From the NCBI GenBank assembly GCA_028565635.1, contig JAOXYB010055223.1, forward strand, positions 1-11,229: a DNA stretch of 11,229 bases, read 5' to 3'. Below, in pieces: positions 1-7,442 of the stretch. Source of the DNA: Phoronis ovalis. Taxonomy: Eukaryota; Phoronida; Phoronidae. The translations under genes were made by a program, and so were the position numbers. The notes beneath the pieces are model-generated. The model did no database searches and was not told the origin of the DNA. It saw only the letters and a program-made list of their open reading frames with translations. The first letter of the stretch is position 1, and each line of letters opens with the position of its first letter.

Positions 1-55
1 TAAACTTGTGTGATTTTATACCGAGAAATCACAAACCAACACCCATACATTTAGA

Positions 56-71
56 GGGGGTGGGTGGGTGG
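56..71 (+). other. G-rich tract, imperfect G-quadruplex candidate
   Basis: The tract reads G5-T-G3-T-G3-T-G2. It has three runs of at least three G and a final run of only two, so a three-tetrad quadruplex would need a bulge or the neighbouring base; a two-tetrad form is possible. It is strand-asymmetric and stands out against the AT-rich background. Confidence 0.4.
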
Positions 72-78
72 TAAAATA

Positions 79-99
79 TATATGAACAATGTTCATATA
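79..99. repeat. Perfect short palindrome, TATATGAAC-3-GTTCATATA
   Basis: The 9-bp arms are exact with a 3-base spacer (AAT). The inner half GTTCA resembles half of a nuclear-receptor site in everted order, but the match is short. A site this size can arise by chance in AT-rich DNA, so only the palindrome itself is claimed. Confidence 0.5.
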
Positions 100-584
100 G
101 AATCGGTTTGTGAACTTTTGAGATCTTCCCTAAGTTGTGTGAGTAAATCATTTCCCGTCAACAAAGCCTCGTGCTATGGTGCACTTAGGCCATATCAATC
201 CGACGACATAAAGTAACCCCCAAAAAACACGTTTCTTTACACGTTTTTATTAGGATTCAGGTAAATGTTATGTTTTAGTAAGATTATTCTCGATTAATTA
301 ATTTTATATAATTTTGTGCGATTATTTCGGAATTGCTGATGTTTGAGTTGCACAAATGACGCCTTATTGTTATGACTGTTAACAGATTAATACGGACTAC
401 TTTTAAACCATTGTGTGTATATTAATAGCAGCTTAATTTTAAATATTTGTATAGGTATACATTTTGCATTTAAGTAATTGTTCGATTTTGAAAATTGCTT
501 AACGAAACCGGTTTGTACAAAGTACAAACACTAATTGTAGTTTTTTCTTTATGAAATGAAGAACAATATTGATTTATCCCTACT

Positions 585-1100
585 TCATGTTTGGTTATTT
601 TTTGGTGGGGGTGTGCAGCCGAGTTGAAAATTTTGGATTTGGATTGTATACTTTTCACTGTATTTTTTTGGATTGCTACCCACTGTTTACAGCAAATAAT
701 TTGGATTAATTTTAAAATTTCACAAAATTTGGATTACTACCCTAAAATTTCAAAAAATTTGGATTGGGTTTGCTACCACAAGCTAAAATTTTGGATTGGG
801 TTCTGTCAAATTTTTTGAAATATAAGGATAGCAACCTAAATTTTGTAAAATATAAAGGTAGTAATCCATTTTTACGGAAACTGACTGATACAAACCAAAT
901 TCCAAAATCTATTTATGGATACAAATCTAAAATTCATCGAAATCAATTTCTCTAAGCAGTGGGTAGCAATCCAAATTTTTGAATTTCATTACGATAGCAA
1001 ACCAAAAAAATACAGTAAGAAGTATATAATTCAAATCCAAAGTTGGGCTGCACACCCCTGCCAACAAAATAACTTGAGTACCCCCACCCCGGATATTAGG
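585..1100. repeat. Foldback repeat A: two inverted copies of a GGATTGCTACCC-core repeat
   Basis: The left half (about 585-780, plus strand) and the right half (about 780-1100, minus strand) share the same ordered blocks. Both start with GGGGTGTGCAGCC, then a TTGTATAC-like block, a CTGTATTTTTTTGG block, then GGATTGCTACCCACTG. Inside each half, cores of the type GGATTGCTACC recur every 25 to 40 bases with AAAATTT-type spacers, so the unit is itself an irregular tandem array. A third copy lies at 9520-9820. Short open frames inside it translate alike in all copies (for example TVFFW), but they follow the repeat, carry no synonymous bias and have no long continuation. I read it as a foldback or MITE-like transposable element of unknown class; no target duplication was found. 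Confidence 0.75.
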
Positions 1101-1125
1101 ACGGTGGCTGGAACAGCCATACATG

Positions 1126-1602
1126 AGCCGACACTGTCTAATATTTACATTGCCGTGTAGGAATTTACTTAGTCGTTAGTCACAACCTCGTTTTGAAGAA
1201 TACGTCGCACTATATAATATTGATCGACTATATTTGAGCGTAAGTACACACATTTTACTTTCTAGCGTGTTTTTCCACCTTACTTTGTTTTATATGATTT
1301 ATGTGACTTAGATATCTGGTATACATTCTTTTAATACGATTCATAGATTTTCAAGAATTTGGGAGTTCTTTGTGTTAAAAGTGTCACATTCGCCATTTTA
1401 AATTGAACAAACTGGCAAATTATTAACTAATAATGAATAATAATTTTTTTATGCGGAAACTATTAAAGAAATATTTTAGCTGCTACTACTTCTTTGATTA
1501 GTCGTTTTAATATTTTCATCAAATTTAAATTCAGAAATGGTTTTTACCATCAGTATAAATGAGATGTGCACTTACATGGTTGAATGTTTAAAGAATTAGG
1601 CT
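1126..1602. other. Non-coding AT-rich stretch, nothing recognised
   Basis: This interval lies downstream of the minus-strand copy 1 frame and would be its 3' flank or 3' UTR if that gene is expressed. No open frame, repeat unit or RNA gene was recognised here. It shows no obvious similarity to 8400-9500, the equivalent flank of copy 2. Confidence 0.5.
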
Positions 1603-2037
1603 TTACACGTTAGAGCTGGTAAATGTGTGCTTGCTCCTTAGTGTGGCAACAATATTATTAACCATACTTAGGTCGCGGTCCCACTGAAAATACTCATGGT
1701 TCTTTTTAGATAAATAAAGTGGTTTTGTCTTTACATCCTGCTTATTATCTAAAACTGGAGCTTCCAGTTTGATGACGTTAAAAGTATGATATTGATGCTT
1801 CCTGAATGCATTAGGGTGGATAAATATTGCGCGTTTAAAATCAATTTTATTTCTGCACATCAAACTGCGTGAGCACTTAGTTTGTAGAATGTGTCCGTGA
1901 TCTAGGAAGATGAAGATCAATATTAAGATTATAATAGGCCAGTATCTGTAGTGCAAGTAAATTAGTTGATAGAATGCACGCGGAATGCACGACCTTTTCA
2001 CAAGGAGCAAATATACTCCCGCTGTTAGCACTTGTGT
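1603..2037 (-). CDS. Membrane-anchor exon-like frame, copy 1 (unknown family)
   Basis: This is a frame of about 142 codons open from a TGA at 2038-2040 to the TAA at 1603-1605. It has no upstream in-frame ATG (the first ATG is about codon 59), so it is probably an internal or terminal exon, or a gene starting in an earlier exon. Counting from the GTG at 2031, residues about 31-43 form a hydrophobic segment (WPIIILILIFIFL) preceded by basic residues and followed by a polar region. This suits a type II signal anchor like that of Golgi transferases, but no catalytic motif is visible and I do not recognise the family. The key support is copy 2 at 7955-8365: the two share RxFxxLxxLHxRYWP, LD-aromatic/His-G, TxCSR, KQDVxT and YFQWDR. 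Many differences are synonymous or conservative and one gap is four whole codons, which suggests past protein-level constraint. An ancient pseudogene is the alternative. Confidence 0.5.
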   Translation of the reverse strand, partial: TQVLTAGVYLLLVKRSCIPRAFYQLIYLHYRYWPIIILILIFIFLDHGHILQTKCSRSLMCRNKIDFKRAIFIHPNAFRKHQYHTFNVIKLEAPVLDNKQDVKTKPLYLSKKNHEYFQWDRDLSMVNNIVATLRSKHTFTSSNV

Positions 2038-2181
2038 TCATTACATTTATGCCACGAGGAGGATCGATATTTAAAACAAAATGTAAATATAAGGCGTGAA
2101 AGAATTCCTGAATCTAATTTTCGACTTGTAGGAATGTAGTTTGTGCTTGGAATCAAATGTGTATTAGGTAGTTTTTGGTGA

Positions 2182-2233
2182 TTACAGGTGGTAGAGAGTT
2201 AAGGACGCATATTGGTAGTCATGTTCGAATTCC
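2182..2233 (+). mobile_element. tRNA-like head, possible SINE remnant
   Basis: TTACAGGTGGTAGAG at 2182-2196 resembles a tRNA D-arm and polymerase III A box. GTTCGAATTCC at 2223-2233 resembles a B box (GGTTCGAATCC). The GG of the D-loop and the G of the T-loop are 33 bases apart, close to the 34-35 in a tRNA. I did not recover a full cloverleaf or acceptor stem, so it is not called a tRNA gene. A decayed tRNA-derived SINE promoter fits best. The SINE body and tail were not identified. Confidence 0.35.
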
Positions 2234-2239
2234 CCATAT

Positions 2240-2935
2240 ATAAGTTAACTATTCAAACATGTTTTACTACTGCATGTTACTTTTAATCGTTTTTACTTTT
2301 AATTTCACGTACGACATCCTATTTCTATTGGCATATAATTACCGCAAATATTCTTGAAATTAAGGTAAGATATACATAAAAATACAAGAAACTGTGCACT
2401 CTTTATTTTGTAAAGCAAACAATATTTTCTAAATGTAACAATATAAACATACTTATATTTTGTACCTGTAAATAGGTAAACAAGCTAATATTAAAAACAA
2501 GTACACTAGCTAATAGTATCCTTCATGTTTTCTAGGATTTGTAGTTATTATAATACAATAAATGTATGATTTTTAATTTTTAAAATGACTGATGTTATTT
2601 TTACAATATCCCACAACTACATGTTAATGGTTGTTCTATATCTATTGTGGATGAAATATGTTATCCTGGTCACATGATAACTTCCGACTGCATTTATCAC
2701 ACTGATATCAAGAAGTGTATTCGCTCTCTGTATAGTTTTGTTATACTTGTTAGAAAATTAAGCGTGTATTCAAATGAAGCTAATTGTGTTTTTTCCTAGT
2801 TTTATTACCCTACGTACTGTTCACATCTTTGTTTCAATGTTTAATCGTTCCTAGAATACAGCGTTTAGCAAACATGTTGATGTCTATAAAATTGACAATA
2901 GTACTAGGGTATATTTATGAGTTATAACATTAATT
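2240..2935. other. AT-rich non-coding DNA, no gene seen
   Basis: Stops are dense in all frames. There is no convincing repeat unit, RNA gene or motif cluster. The interval is consistent with intron or intergenic DNA. Confidence 0.55.
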
Positions 2936-3160
2936 ATGTCTTTTCCTGCTTTTTCAAGAAACTGTATACATGGTTTCCGCAAGATAGTTGCTACACATTA
3001 TGAGTCTTTGCAGAGTCAATATTGTTCGCCTCTCAACATACATTGGATAGATTTTCTGTGTGTAGGCGAATTAGTTGCTACTAAACCTTGTGATGTAAAT
3101 TCGCAATATAGCCTTAAAGATGATTCATTTTTATTGTTATACACTACCATATATTACTAA
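2936..3160 (+). CDS. Exon-like frame, weakly carbohydrate-sulfotransferase-like
   Basis: This is a 74-codon frame with an ATG at 2936, but a pyrimidine-rich tract ending in CAAG at about 2958 could instead be a splice acceptor. The peptide contains FRKIV, then NIHW, a Cys, then KPCDV and YSLKDDSFLLL. In the Golgi carbohydrate sulfotransferase family (Pfam Sulfotransfer_2) the C-terminal half has the order F..(F/I)V, HW, C.PC.(V/I), then a Y-E-L-K-D-D segment followed by leucines. The order matches, but spacing does not: there are extra residues between the two Cys and a few missing after PCDV. The 5'-PSB and 3'-PB sulfate-donor motifs are not in the window. It may be a decayed exon or a chance resemblance, and it has no partner exon on this strand. 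Confidence 0.25.
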   Translation: MSFPAFSRNCIHGFRKIVATHYESLQSQYCSPLNIHWIDFLCVGELVATKPCDVNSQYSLKDDSFLLLYTTIYY

Positions 3161-4110
3161 ATCTCCTTTTTGTATTTCAATTTGAACAAAGTTCGAAATT
3201 GTTCAACACGTGCACTTTCACTAAAAGTTTACAATAAATGTAGTAATAGCTGGACCTGACATAATGACCGACTATCTTGTTCTGAATAGTCATGCGTGCC
3301 AACTAGGTGTTCATGAGCAGAAATTAATGGTAGCGTTATACATCAGATACTAGAATTAAGAAGGGATTAGTACTAAAAACAGGATCTTTTTAGTATTAAT
3401 AAAATTTATATATTTAACGATGAATTCCATCGTTATATTTTGAAGGATGCTTGCAAATACAGGTGTATTTAGGGTCAACAATTAAAACCAGAAGAATGAG
3501 TTCAAGGCAAAGTATATATACTTCAGAACCGAGCGCCAGATATTTGTATATAGATTATGCAGCACTGGGTATTGTAAAGGTTTCGATCCAGAAGTTTAAA
3601 CTGGTCTGCGCATTTGTTGAACTTACTCTCATCTCGCAAAAGCGTATTGCATATGAAAAACGTTTCCGGTTTATTATCCTTTTTAATAGTAAAATGAATG
3701 TCACTGTTTGTCTCTTCAATATGGTTACTTCAAGATAATTTTGTGGAAAATGAATTATAATGCACAACATTACACTAATGTGGAAATGGTCTAGGTGAAA
3801 AGAAATATTTGGAATATCCAATATCGGGTTCAACTTTTTATTCAGGTCACAATTGCATTATTAGGGAGCCTGATAGTCTACACCCAGAACCCTTGACTTA
3901 AATAAGTATTTATCTCAATATATTTTGTGGTGCATTGAGTAAATAATGAATAAACTCATAATAATAGTAACCTGTTTATCAAAACTGTCAAATAGCTGTT
4001 GAACAGTTAAGCTTTATGAAGAGTCGTCATATTCTAATGTATTCCAGAATCATTACATTCTGTAAAAGTAGTAGTTTTCCTTTTAATGCACATTGCGCAA
4101 AGTGCATAGG
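3161..4110. other. Non-coding stretch, no gene supported
   Basis: There is one small interrupted palindrome (about 3178-3201, CAATTTGAAC paired with GTTCGAAATTG) and a CACGTG E-box at 3207-3212. Frames of about 90 codons overlap on both strands between 3451 and 3833, but neither has domain-like features. They look like chance frames. Confidence 0.5.
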
Positions 4111-4263
4111 CATGTACATCGTCGTCGTTTTGCTACCGACGTCATATGTGGTACCATATTACCTTATGACGCACTACCTGGTCTTATTAATCAGTATTTC
4201 CAGGTGTTGTCACACGTGACAGAAGACCGCACATGTCTATTCTAACAAACATTGGAGTAGCAT

Positions 4264-4272
4264 GGTGGGTAC
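4264..4272 (+). repeat. Left 9-bp target-site duplication
   Basis: GGTGGGTAC, identical to 4321-4329. The next base on each outer side differs, so the duplication is exactly 9 bp. Confidence 0.7.
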
Positions 4273-4320
4273 TAGTCCTAGCCATAGGCAAGCCATAGTA
4301 GGGTCATAAAGCTAGGACTA
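4273..4320. mobile_element. 48-bp mini inverted-repeat insertion with 9-bp target duplication
   Basis: The element begins TAGTCCTAGC and ends GCTAGGACTA, a perfect 10-bp terminal inverted repeat. It is flanked by exact 9-bp direct repeats GGTGGGTAC at 4264-4272 and 4321-4329. The opposite arm of the surrounding palindrome has a single, uninterrupted copy of the site (GGTGTGTAC on the minus strand, 4524-4532), which acts as the empty allele. A 9-bp target duplication is typical of Mutator-like transposases and some other groups. An element of 48 bp can encode nothing and must have been moved in trans, or be an internal deletion product. Its interior resembles the arm of the foldback at 7040-7407. 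Confidence 0.75.
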
Positions 4321-4329
4321 GGTGGGTAC
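4321..4329 (+). repeat. Right 9-bp target-site duplication
   Basis: GGTGGGTAC, the partner of 4264-4272, directly abutting the end of the 48-bp element. Confidence 0.7.
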
Positions 4330-4975
4330 CAGTTTCTTCGTCGTATTTATTTAAATGTTCATTGTGCTCGGTTATACGTGTACAGTCATACCTTAGATAC
4401 ATTTAATAAATAAGTATATCCATTCGAATAGAGTATTTGTCAAAATTCTACTATAATCAATGCGTTCTAGGTATGCCTAAACACGTGTGAATAAACATAC
4501 CTATAAATACGACGAATAATTTGGTACACACCTTGGTACTCCACTGTTTGCTAGCATAGACTTGTGTGGCCCACTGTCGGAAGACAGCACCTGGGGCAAC
4601 TGGTGAATTTAGGATCGGGTTCGGGTAGTGCTGGGATAAAATTGTAAAGCACTTAACAGTTGTAATAGGATCCTATTCGTATTCATGCACAAAAGAAACT
4701 ATGGGACGTTTCTAGCATTTTTACATACCGTACATGTTAGTTTTTATTTTACAAAAATATAATGTAGATTTATAACATTTATATGACTTTCAACAAACAT
4801 CTATTGTAATACGTTCAAGTGACGTATTTTACGATACATATCCTGACTTAAATTGGCATTAATGACGAATTTACGATAATAATATGCATCACTCATGATG
4901 AACTCTCAATATTATTGATTTTAAACTGTGATTCCCAAATGAATTCCTCCATTTTACAATTACAACAATTTTGGT

Positions 4976-5325
4976 ATAATTTTTAGTATACTGCTGCTAG
5001 TGAACGCTAACAGGAGTGGTGATGGGAGGTTGGCAACAAGACTAGATCCAGTACGAGCGTCAGTTCAAAATCTGGAGAAAAAAGATCCATCTTTTCCTCT
5101 GGAGACCAAGTAGAAATATATTCAGTTACCAAAAATAAATAAAGCTTTTGAGAAGCTGGCATACAGACAAAAAAAATGCGCAGACGTAACAATAAAGCTA
5201 TGGTGGAAGACGAACTCGTGCAAGACTTTTGCTTTTTTTGTTTATATGCCAGTGTGGGAGTTCCAAAGTTCGATAGGGATATAATATTCTAACTCGTATG
5301 GTAAGGATTATATACTTTTTGGACG
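4976..5325 (+). pseudogene. Decayed coding stretch, unknown family
   Basis: From about 4984 the frame CTG CTG CTA GTG runs open for about 42 codons to a TAG at 5110. It reads on in the same frame through KINKAFEKLAYRQKK to a run of eight A (5169-5176). Shifting frame at that A run gives MRRRNNKAMVEDELVQDF and ends at TAA about 5290. The combined peptide is charged and helical in character, with segments such as RLDPVRASVQNLEKKDP and FPLETK before the stop. This is unlike a random AT-rich translation. A possible splice acceptor (TTTTTAG) lies just before 4986. I do not recognise the family. One in-frame stop plus one homopolymer frameshift argue for a pseudogene, although a sequencing error in the A run could explain the shift. 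Confidence 0.35.
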
Positions 5326-5389
5326 TTCGGGTCACTCTTTCTGTGATTTGCTATACAAGGATTCGTGACGTTAGGCAAGCCTCATCTGT

Positions 5390-5670
5390 CAGAAGTTGTT
5401 TGAGGCGTAGCACGAACTCACGAAATCGGAACTATAGCTAGGTCTACCTAACAAGCGTAGATTCGAACAGTTCCATTCGAACCCGTTTCCTACCATTCGA
5501 ACCGTCATTTTCAAGATGCATTTTCGAGGACTCGCGCAAGCTGCTAGGAACTCAAACAGATTTTGGGAGACTCCATTAGTAATTCTGTACGAATCCAGGA
5601 AAAGGATCAGAATGGTAGGAAACAGGTTCGCGAATGCGGATTGACAGTTCCATTCCACGCTGGTTAGGGT
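5390..5670. repeat. CpG-rich segment with a 25-bp-arm hairpin
   Basis: The arms are 5474-5498 and 5610-5636, both carrying GTTTCCTACCATTC or its complement. They differ by one substitution and a 2-base indel and enclose a loop of about 110 bases. ACAGTTCCATTC also recurs directly at both ends (about 5468 and 5645). TTCGAA occurs three times in about 40 bases (from 5462, 5476 and 5497). CpG is frequent here, about 19 in 300 bases, and rare in most of the window. The minus strand is open for 89 codons but starts with GTG and has no recognisable domain. The plus strand is also open for about 39 codons. No gene is claimed; an unmethylated or recently inserted element is possible. Confidence 0.5.
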
Positions 5671-6613
5671 AGGCCTGATTATGCACTATTCAACCTCAAG
5701 ACAAACACACACAATGGTCTCGCCCAATTATCACTCTATGAATGACTTTCATAATACTCAAAAAATATTACTGGTATAAGTAGTATGGAGTTTGTTTTAA
5801 CTCGTCTTACTCAAATATAAATATTTGATAGCATGACCTGCAAAACTGGCTATATCTAGTGACCCAAGGCCATATGTGTTAGTTGAATGGACTCACTCAA
5901 GCATTGCTATTTTGTTTAGCGCTTTGTTCAAACGAATGGGAAAATATTTAAAAGTAAAATACTGTTTATCTAAAATCAACTACTAAAGGACCAGGTACAA
6001 AAGTTGCACTCTACTGATAACATGACTGATAAACAGGTATCCGATTCCATTTTATCAGAAGCTGGAAATGTGGATTAAACGTGTTCATGTGAATATTTGT
6101 ATATTATATACTAATACAAGATTTTTTCTTTTATTATTTTGTAAAAACATGTTTGCTGATTTCGTTTATATGTTTTCTATTTTTTATAGAACACTATGAG
6201 AAACCTTTTATAGTATCAAGTACAAGTTCACTGGAAATAGAACACATAACTTCTTCTGCCGTAAAATACATTGTTTATGATAATGTATGCATATGGCTGG
6301 GGTGTGATAGAAAGGGACGGTGAGTGCTAGCGAGTAGTGTAATAGTATAAAGATCCGTTTTGTCTAGAATTGATTTCTAAACCGGACACTTTTTGCTCCA
6401 ACAGTTGTGTTCAAAAGATCTGCTAAATTAGTAACAGTATTACAGTATCATCACCTACAAATATAACCAACTGATATTGGGAACAGAAATGTCAGTATTA
6501 CACAAAGAATCGCACGTAATGTTTTTCTTCTGATACATAGTTTTTGACTGAAATTATTATTTCTGTGTTTGTATATTAGAGGTTATGGTTTAGGGATGTG
6601 ACAGCATCGGAAT
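5671..6613. other. AT-rich non-coding DNA, nothing recognised
   Basis: There is no open frame of interest, no repeat unit and no RNA gene in this interval. It is consistent with intergenic or intron sequence. Confidence 0.5.
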
Positions 6614-6745
6614 ATGGGAGACTGCAAGAGTTGTATCCTTGAAGGGAATATTACAGCTTTAGATGAAAAAGACGGTGAATTTTACACCCATTCACCGATC
6701 CAAAGTCGTAAAAGACGACAGGGCAAATTCACTATACAAACATAA
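6614..6745 (+). CDS. Small ORF of 43 codons, hydrophilic, unknown
   Basis: The frame starts at ATG 6614-6616 and ends with TAA 6743-6745. The peptide begins MGDCKSC, contains an acidic LDEKDGEF segment, then a basic SRKRRQGKF run near the C-terminus. Its composition is balanced and unlike the Phe/Ile/Asn-rich translations of surrounding AT-rich DNA. An alternative is an exon with an acceptor at GTGACAG (about 6598-6604), since the frame is closed by a TGA just upstream. The CxxC pair and the RKRR basic cluster could be part of a secreted or processed protein, but that is inference. No family is recognised and no neighbouring exon was found. A microsatellite follows directly. Confidence 0.25.
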   Translation: MGDCKSCILEGNITALDEKDGEFYTHSPIQSRKRRQGKFTIQT

Positions 6746-6751
6746 TATAAC

Positions 6752-6777
6752 ATATATATATATATATTTATATATGA
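6752..6777. repeat. (AT)n microsatellite
   Basis: A run of eight AT units (6752-6767) is followed by a TTA interruption and a further TATATAT stretch. It is a simple repeat, probably length-variable. Confidence 0.85.
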
Positions 6778-6779
6778 TG

Positions 6780-7039
6780 TTTATTTTACAAAAGTATAAA
6801 ACGTAAATTCATCAGTGCGGAAATGGGAAATTAATTATTGACATCATATGCGGTTCCAAATTACTGGGGTTAATTCCGATAGTAACTGAAGGCCGTCAAA
6901 TACAATTAAAAAATATAGTTGTTTTTCAAGTGTACATTTATTTATTGAAGTCAATAAAAATTGTCCGATATTGCGGATTGTATCCCTGGTACTCAACCAA
7001 TTTTGGCATGGGAATCCCTAGAAGACCTAAGCTATCAGT
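6780..7039. other. AT-rich spacer, nothing recognised
   Basis: No reading frame or repeat was recognised between the microsatellite and the foldback at 7040. Confidence 0.45.
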
Positions 7040-7407
7040 TGTGTAGTCCTACACACACATGACCTACTATGAACAGCCTATAAGGCTTGCCTGCAGAATC
7101 ATGACCAGCTCCTATCACAGAGTGGTCGAAATTTGAAAGTATTTAAAATGAATTCTGTCTATTGTTAGTTGACACTTTCGCTTTTATACCGCTATGTCTA
7201 GTTAACTTTATGAAAACTTACACGACAGATCAGCATAAAATCCAAAATACACCCTTGAAGGTCCGTCATCCATTGGAAGTATATTATACTATTGCGCATG
7301 TGTGAAGGCTAGTAGAACTTTGACCACTTTAAGGTAAAAGCTTGTCATGACCCTATGGTCAAGCTGTGCGTTGTCCATAGTATGGTCATGTGTGCAGGAT
7401 TGTTAGT
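7040..7407. repeat. Foldback element B with roughly 90-bp diverged arms
   Basis: The left arm (about 7040-7133) pairs with the right arm (about 7316-7407). CACACATGACC-TACTATG (7054-7071) matches 7376-7394 with one inserted base. TCATGACCAGCT (7099-7110) matches 7339-7350 with one mismatch. AGTGGTC (7121-7127) matches 7322-7328. The central spacer of about 180 bases is AT-rich and non-coding. The outer edge of the left arm contains TAGTCCTA (7044-7051), the same as the terminus of the 48-bp element at 4273. That element's interior (ATGACC, TACTATG, GCTTGCCT in this order) also matches 7059-7092. The two are probably members of one transposon family. Confidence 0.6.
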
Positions 7408-7442
7408 TGTCAGGATTGCCAGTAGGCAGGACTGTCAGTTTT
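7395..7442 (+). repeat. Three 16-bp tandem units at the edge of foldback B
   Basis: The units start at 7395, 7411 and 7427. They begin CAGGATTG, CAGGATTG and CAGGACTG, with AGT-type second halves. The array abuts the right arm of foldback B, where the mirror position of the left arm has a single TAGTCCTA. It may have grown from the element's terminus. Confidence 0.5.

Larger units (their letters stand above)
1..584. other. AT-rich non-coding DNA, no gene seen
   Basis: No reading frame here looks like a protein on either strand. The only structure is a G-rich tract at 56-71 and a 9-bp-arm palindrome at 79-99, listed separately. The rest is AT-rich sequence with many stops in all frames, as expected for intron or intergenic DNA. 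Confidence 0.6.
4111..4736. repeat. Diverged 0.6-kb palindrome (inverted repeat, short loop)
   Basis: The left arm (about 4111-4404) matches the reverse complement of the right arm (about 4459-4736), around a loop of some 54 bases. Blocks in order outward from the loop are: a 14-base perfect block TTCGTCGTATTTAT (4337-4350 with 4503-4516), a 27-base block with 23 identities (4246-4272 with 4524-4550), CCAGGTG-C/T-TGTC (from 4200, with 4584-4594), GCACTACC, and an outer CATGTAC (4111-4117 with 4730-4736). The right arm has extra sequence between the outer blocks, and the left arm carries the 48-bp insertion. It may be an old foldback transposon or the centre of a larger inverted duplication. 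No coding capacity is seen. Confidence 0.7.

Noticed and set aside
79-99. Palindrome as a steroid-receptor response element
   Set aside because: Half-site GTTCA is incomplete and in everted order. The AT-rich palindrome is short enough to be chance.
3451-3738. 95-codon plus-strand frame
   Set aside because: No domain, motif or homologous copy in the window. An equally long frame overlaps on the other strand, so both look like chance.
3555-3833. 92-codon minus-strand frame
   Set aside because: Hydrophobic, Ile/Phe-rich translation typical of AT-rich non-coding DNA. It overlaps the opposite frame.
4016-4219. 67-codon plus-strand frame
   Set aside because: It runs into the left arm of the palindrome, and the right arm does not preserve the frame.
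4481-4488. ACACGTGT E-box type palindrome
   Set aside because: Isolated 8-mer within the palindrome arm with no promoter context.
5389-5658. 89-codon minus-strand frame
   Set aside because: It starts with GTG, has repeated peptide pieces caused by the hairpin arms, and a plus-strand frame of the same segment is also open.
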